NCBI RefSeq assembly: GCF_000264995.1
Contig: NW_006767441.1
Location: 1,500,370 to 1,564,369, forward strand
Reading direction: 5' to 3'
Length of the DNA: 64,000 nucleotides
DNA from: Punctularia strigosozonata HHB-11173 SS5
Taxonomy: Eukaryota > Basidiomycota > Agaricomycetes > Corticiales > Punctulariaceae
Shown in pieces: positions 59,211 to 64,000 of this stretch (position 1 is its first letter; every line of letters starts with the position of its first letter). The notes under the pieces were generated by a model. The model saw only the letters and a program-made list of their open reading frames with translations. It was not told the DNA's origin and did no database searches. A program made the translations under genes and the position numbers.

Positions 59211-60488
59211 ATGGCAGGCAAGTCCTTCCGGAACAACGAGCCCTCGTCAAGTGTCTCACCGTCGACCTCTCCAGCTATCTATGCCGTGTACACCTCGCCC
59301 AACCATCCGCCGATACCCAACCACCTCCCGACCCTCATCGTCACGCCCCATGGTGAGCACCCCGCGTGTTTTGTCCCCGGGACAACAATGACCTACTCCC
59401 TCCCCAGGCCAACCGCAGAATATCCTCTACTCGTACATCCACACCAACTTCGTACGTCGCACCCTTGCTCGGTCGCCGGCTCGCTTACCGATCCTCGTCG
59501 TCTCACGCAGAACGCCGAAAACTACCTCCTGACGCCCTCCCCCCAGGGCGACCTCTGCGTCGCCAAACTCTTCCCGCCCCGCCCGCCGCCGCACGGCGCC
59601 GGCAAAGCCTCCGCCTCCGACCCCGGGCACGGGCCAGGGTCCAGCGGCTCGAACCCCCGCGTCGTCCGCTGCGAAGCCTCTCGCAACCTGAAATGGTCCA
59701 TCGCCAACACGGGCGTCATCTCGCCCATCTACAAGCTCGCGCTGCCCGCCCCGGACGGCGCCCCGGACCTGCCCCTCTTCCAGATCTCCAAGCCGAACCC
59801 CAACGCCGCGTTCTGGTCCATGTTCTACTTCGCCTACGCCGGCCACAACATCCCGCCCAAGCGGATCGAGTTTGGCAAGATCCAGAAGAACCCGCCCGGG
59901 CCCGGCGGCGGCGGCACGCGCATCAGCATCACCGGCAAGACGCCCGAGGAGAAGGCCGTCTGGCAGACGCTCGGCGAGGGCAACGAGGACTGCGTCGAAT
60001 GGGTCGTCCTTTGCGCCGCCCTCAACCTCCTCGAGTCAGTCCTCCATAGTTCTCGTCTCTTCCGTCGCGACAGCACCGCTAACCTATTCATACTCAGTGA
60101 TGAGATCATGAAAGCCGCCGAGAAGAACCCTGCCGTCCGCCCCGCCCCTGTCGCACTGCAAGACCCCGGCGCGGTCACCCCTGCCCGCAGCGCCTCCGTC
60201 CCCGCCCCCGGCCCTGGCCCGGGGCGTGGTGCTCCGCCACCCATGGTGCGCGGTGGACCTCCTCCCGGTGGACGCGGCGGTCCCCCTCCAGGGCGCGGCG
60301 GGTACGGCCCCGGACCCGGCCCCGGAGGCTTCGCACCTCCTCCCCAGGGCTACGCCGGAGGACCGCGGCCGGTCGTGGGCGGACCCCCGCCGCAGGGCTA
60401 CGCGCCAGGCCCGGGCGGACGGCCGATGCCACAGGGCCCGCCGATGCAGCAGGGCCCACCGCCGCAGGTGCAGCCTCGCCGGTTCTGA
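59211..60488 (+). CDS. Conserved proline/glycine-rich fungal protein, unknown role
   Basis: Four exons. Splicing joins LIVTPHG to QPQNILYSYIHTNF and then NAENYLLTPSPQGDLCVAKL. The N-terminal 250 residues look like a real fold with strongly constrained blocks: RCEASRNLKWSIANTGVISP, LFQISKPNPNAAFWSMFYFA, YAGHNIPPKRIEFGKIQKNP and EEKAVWQTLGEGNEDCVEWV. After an intron at about 60035-60100 the protein becomes disordered and built of GPGPG, GGPPP and GRGGPPPGRGG units, ending QVQPRRF. GRGG stretches suggest possible arginine methylation or RNA contact, but that is inference. I do not recognise a named family. It is divergent from RTS1 and convergent with citrate synthase. Confidence 0.8.
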   Translation: MAGKSFRNNEPSSSVSPSTSPAIYAVYTSPNHPPIPNHLPTLIVTPHGEHPACFVPGTTMTYSLPRPTAEYPLLVHPHQLRTSHPCSVAGSLTDPRRLTQNAENYLLTPSPQGDLCVAKLFPPRPPPHGAGKASASDPGHGPGSSGSNPRVVRCEASRNLKWSIANTGVISPIYKLALPAPDGAPDLPLFQISKPNPNAAFWSMFYFAYAGHNIPPKRIEFGKIQKNPPGPGGGGTRISITGKTPEEKAVWQTLGEGNEDCVEWVVLCAALNLLESVLHSSRLFRRDSTANLFILSDEIMKAAEKNPAVRPAPVALQDPGAVTPARSASVPAPGPGPGRGAPPPMVRGGPPPGGRGGPPPGRGGYGPGPGPGGFAPPPQGYAGGPRPVVGGPPPQGYAPGPGGRPMPQGPPMQQGPPPQVQPRRF

Positions 60489-60935
60489 TCGCGTCTGCTG
60501 GCGGAGTCGGGCCCCTCACGCCTTTTCGCTGTGTTGTACCGGGATACCCGCACGGCCCGTATTTCACGTTGCCTTTCTCGCTGGGTTTGTTGCAGTCCTT
60601 GTGGTCGTTTTTTTAAATTCCGGACTGAGCGTTAAGTACATGATATCTTTCCCTTCTTCTCTCAAGCCCTTCGTTTATCTCACACACTCGTTCAGAAAGA
60701 CCTCGCTATCGGTCTTCTTCCTTACTTTTTCCTCTTGTATCTCTTGTGCGCATTCGGGGTTACAACAGTTTGGGTCCTCATCTTTCTTCCATCCCTCCGC
60801 CGCGGGCTGCAGCCCGTGCAGGTTAAACGTCAGTTAAGCACGTAAACATCAATGTTGTACAGTATATATCTTTCGACCCTCCGTCCTCCGACCAACGCAG
60901 AAAGAAGAAATCCAACTTCCGTTCGAAAGCCCACT
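60489..60935. other. Convergent 3' region between the 59211 gene and citrate synthase
   Basis: About 450 bases, T/C-rich, no gene seen. Confidence 0.55.
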
Positions 60936-63041
60936 ACTTGATCAACTTCTGGAGCTCGGCGATGGACACGGCTGCGCAAACAGGGCGGTCATTACGTCGC
61001 CAATCCACGCAGAGCAGGGCGGACACCCAAGCAACAAGAAAAAAAACGCACATTTTGGTCGCTCGATCGGCAGGCCGAACGCGCGTGCCCAGACGAGCTG
61101 CGTGAGCGCGCCGAGCGCGCGGCTGACGCCGAAGATGACGGTGTAGTACTTGAACTGGGTGAGGCCGTAGTGGTACAGCACGCAGCCGCTCGCGGCGTCC
61201 ACGTTCGGATACGGGTTCTTCGTCTGCGGGAGAAAACCATTCCGTGAGTACCCCTCGCGAGGGCCAGTTCTCGGAATAACACACAGGAAACGCATACCTT
61301 CCCGTGCTCTTTCAAGACGGCGGGGGCGACTTCGAAGGTCTGAGAAGGCGGCGTCAGCTACATGGCGTTTCCTTCCGGACGGAAAACATATTGCGGGGCC
61401 TCACCTGCTTGACGAGTTGCACAGCGGGGCTCGCCATCAAGTCCGGCCGCGTCTCGCAGAACTGGAGGAGGGCGGTGAACCGCGGATCTGGACTCCTCAG
61501 CACGCCGTGGCCGTAGCTGATCCACGCAGAAAGGTTCGTTCAGTGCGCGTCCCGCTCTATCGCCGCAAGGTTGTCACGCTGGCTCACCCGGGAACGACCT
61601 GTCCGCTCTTGAGCGTGCGCCAGAGGTAATCCTTGATGTTGTCGTGCGTGATCTCGTTCCCGAGCTCTTTCTGCATCGTCATCTGCCACCGGAGGACTTC
61701 CTGGTTGGCGAGGCTGTCGAAGTGACGCTTGGTCTAACCACTGATTCTCAGGTAGGTGTGCGAGAGCCAACATACCCGTGCAGGGGTCCAGCAAGAGCAC
61801 AAAGCGCGGCGGAGTAGCTGATGAAAGGATCAGATAGCGTCGAACCGACCAGGTCTAGATACCCGTAAGCTCTGTATTCCTTGGGGAGACCGTTCTAAAC
61901 ACGTACGAGCGGTGTGGGCAGAAGCGTTTCCGCCTTCGTGATCGCCGTGAATGGCGATGTATAACCGGAGATACTCGGTCATGTCCTTGTTGTCTGCAAA
62001 CCCACTGTCAGCTTAGCAGTGGATGAATATTATGGCAACATACCTCCGTAGCCAAGCATGGCCGCGTAGTTCCCTGTGAATCAAGGTCGGAGTTGATCAT
62101 CTCGCACGACCCACGCTTCAACGCCAACCCTCACCGATGAGATCTAGGTTCTTGTCCACCTTCGGGGCGGGCAATTCGGGCTTGTACACGTTGCGGTAGA
62201 TGCGCGCAGCCAGGGCGGGAAGCTTGGCGATGAGCGACATGCAGTCCTCGAGCATGACGGACCAGTACTCGGACTTCTTCATGCCCTTCTCGTACGCCGC
62301 CTGGAACTTGGAGTCGTGGTTCATCGAGGCGACGCCGATGGCGAGCTGGGTCATCGGGTGCAGGGTCGTTGGCAGCCTGAACATAATGCAGAGTCGATCA
62401 ATCCGACATCCTACACATCTGCATGGGACGTACGAGTCGACGAGTTTCTCGATGTGTGCGGGCAGCTCGCCCTGTTCCGCGAGCTCCGCGGAGAGCTGAC
62501 GGACCTGGGCCTCCGTTGGGATCTGTCCGGTGAGCAGGAGCCATAGCATGCTCTCCGGGAGGATCTCTTTGCCACCCGGCGCAGCCGGGAGTTTGCCCTG
62601 GCAGTCGGGAATGCTGAGCCCATGGAAACGAATACCCTAACAAATTCGCGTTAGATACAAGTGAGTCGACCACTGTAAGGAGAGGGATTGCGGACCGACC
62701 TCATTCGGGTCAAGGACGGACGCCTCCCAGAGCATGCTCTTCAGCCCGCGCATGCCACCGATGATGTTCTCGACCTTGATGTCGCCGACGACGGCAGAGC
62801 CGTGCTCAGCCCGGAGCTTCTTGAGGGCCTCCTGCTTAGCAGGTACAACCTCTTGCAGCGTCTCCCTCAACGTCTGGCCGCCCACCGTTCCGCGTCAGTA
62901 CTCGCATTTCACTGATACCGTGCTCGGCGAGGCGCAAGGGATAGTCACCTTGGTCGACGCGCATCGTCTTTGCAACGCCTGCGCGCCCGAGAACGAGCGT
63001 ACGGCCGTACGAACATTGCGGGCAGAAACGGATCTGAACAT
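60936..63041 (-). CDS. CIT1: Citrate synthase, mitochondrial
   Basis: Condenses acetyl-CoA and oxaloacetate to citrate in the TCA cycle. Nine or so exons. The first encodes an Arg/Ser/Ala-rich matrix signal ([20 protein letters not shown]) and joins [20 protein letters not shown]. Family blocks: [53 protein letters not shown], the active-site His regions [14 protein letters not shown] and [14 protein letters not shown], and the catalytic Asp in [18 protein letters not shown]. The protein ends [10 protein letters not shown] with no peroxisomal SKL signal, which supports the mitochondrial form. Its start is only 278 bases from that of SEC66 on the other strand. Confidence 0.96.
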
Positions 63042-63319
63042 GGTCGTAGTCGGAGAAGGAGGTCAGTCAAACAGTATCACAAGACATGCCTCGCACGCTC
63101 CTGAGTGTCGGCCGAGCTTCTAACACCCTGATCTGAGGTCACAAGGTTGAAAGGCTGCCCCCGCCGGCGGGACAAATGCGGGGTAAAGCTTCCCGGGTCA
63201 CCGGTGGGGGCTGTGCTAAACCACGTGGCCACTAAGATGTGAGATGAATCGCGCTGGCGCGCCAGCTCACTCAGACCGCCGCTGGCCTGCTTGCTGAGAG
63301 CTCCGTTCCTTCGTCCGCC
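63042..63319. promoter_or_regulatory. Shared divergent promoter, CIT1 and SEC66
   Basis: 278 bases between divergent start codons. It contains an accggtggg and several short GC palindromes (ccgccggcgg near 63160) but no element I can name with confidence. Confidence 0.45.
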
Positions 63320-64000
63320 ATGGCGAGCATCCTCGTCCCCGTTCTCTACGTTATCATCGTATTCGGCGGACTCTTCGTCTTCAGCACCTTATACCGCAAA
63401 CGTCTAGCCAGTACGCAATCCCGCTCCGATCACCGTTTCAATACCACGCTGAAAGTCCTTTCTTCTGCTCTTCGGCCGTACTTGCAGCCAAATTCATCGA
63501 CCCTTACTTCCCGTCGCACCCAGAACGCGACACGTACGTCACCCTTCTCCAGCGGCAAGATCCACCGACGCCGGACCCGATCCTCAAAGCCGCCCTCGTC
63601 CGGCGCGCCATGGCCGACGTCGCGCGCGTCCTCCGCATCCGCGAGGACAAACCCGCGCTCCAAAACCTGCTCCAGAAGGGCTCCATCGGCGACGACTTCT
63701 GGAACAGCCTGCTCGCGGCCGAGAAGGAGCTCGAGGCGGAGATCATGGAGGTCGTCGCCGAGGCCAACTCGTTCGTCGACGGCTGGGGCACCATCATCTT
63801 CGAGACCGCCAGCCAGATGATCGCGAACGAGAAGATGCGGGGCCTGATGGAGAACACGCCCGCCGCGCGAACGGAGAAAGGTCAGCTAGCCCAGCGCGGT
63901 CCTATACCCCTGCGTGGCGTGCTGACTGTAACGTTTACACAGAGCTTTTGTATGGAAAGAAGGCCAAGCAACGGCCTCCATTGACGGCGGCGGACCTCCA
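63320..64000 (+). CDS. SEC66: SEC66-like subunit of the SEC62/63 ER translocation complex, 5' part
   Basis: The gene runs off the window. Exon 1 is MASILVPVLYVIIVFGGLFV and FSTLYRKRLA, one membrane helix with a basic cytosolic border. After an intron (about 63413-63490) come AKFIDPYFPSHPERDTYVTL, LQRQDPPTPDPILKAALVRR, the helix AMADVARVLRIREDKPALQN and WNSLLAAEKELEAEIMEVV. A further intron (about 63879-63943) leads to ELLYGKKAKQRPPLTAADL at the edge. Sec66 (Sec71) is a single-span ER protein that helps Sec63 with post-translational import. The YFPSHPERDTYVTLLQ block and overall order fit the family. Confidence 0.88.

Overview
The window looks like a gene-dense chromosomal segment of a filamentous basidiomycete, most likely an Agaricomycete. 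Genes are broken by many short introns (about 50-90 bases, GT...AG), intergenic gaps are short, coding GC is high, promoters are pyrimidine-rich and genes lie on both strands without operons. No tRNA, rRNA, CRISPR array, virus-like element or intact transposon was recognised. All gene models were spliced by hand from reading frame and splice signals.

Layout, 1-20.6 kb: the 3' end of a plasma-membrane syntaxin (1-365), an AN1 zinc-finger protein (1415-1709), aspartate aminotransferase (2646-4417), a PP4R1-like HEAT-repeat phosphatase subunit (5270-8955), a mitochondrial FUN14 protein (9852-10737, minus), a small EF-hand-like protein (11353-12090, minus) head-to-head with the DEAD-box splicing helicase PRP28 (12258-15464), and a HAL4/HAL5-type Ser/Thr kinase (17293-20582).

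21.6-40.7 kb: a pseudokinase with a new N-terminal module (21632-23759, minus), DNA primase large subunit PRI2 (24166-26019), a very large low-complexity protein (26326-31204, minus), a second, complete syntaxin (32353-33737), phosphatidylinositol synthase (34173-35211), an Hsp31/DJ-1 protein (35722-36790), an F-box/leucine-rich protein (37632-38891) and NSE1 of the SMC5/6 complex (39223-40668).

40.8-64 kb: a mitochondrial-type AAA+ ATPase (40779-44772, minus), a monocarboxylate-transporter-like MFS protein (46600-49205), a module-plus-F-box protein (50049-51975, minus), a membrane-anchored pepsin-like protease (52693-54584), phosphatidylserine synthase (54924-55788, minus), the PP2A B56 subunit RTS1 (56247-58770, minus), a conserved proline-rich fungal protein (59211-60488), mitochondrial citrate synthase (60936-63041, minus) and the start of SEC66 (63320 to the edge).

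Most of the window is ordinary housekeeping: splicing, replication, SMC5/6 repair, phospholipid synthesis, exocytosis, protein import, TCA-cycle metabolism and PP2A/PP4 regulation. The stand-out is a dispersed family of three genes. A roughly 235-residue N-terminal module, with a glycine-rich TNLTGAGRV stretch and a CPxC motif, is fused in one gene to a kinase fold that has lost HRD, the catalytic-loop Asn and DFG, and in another to an F-box/leucine-rich region. The module carries one intron at the same place and phase in both genes. A third gene has the F-box part alone. A helical-looking module ahead of a dead kinase recalls the architecture of MLKL-type cell-death pseudokinases, but that functional link is inference only. 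Other notable points are 15- and 18-base microexons carrying catalytic-motif residues, a GC-AG intron, and a transmembrane aspartic protease with a repetitive proline-rich tail.
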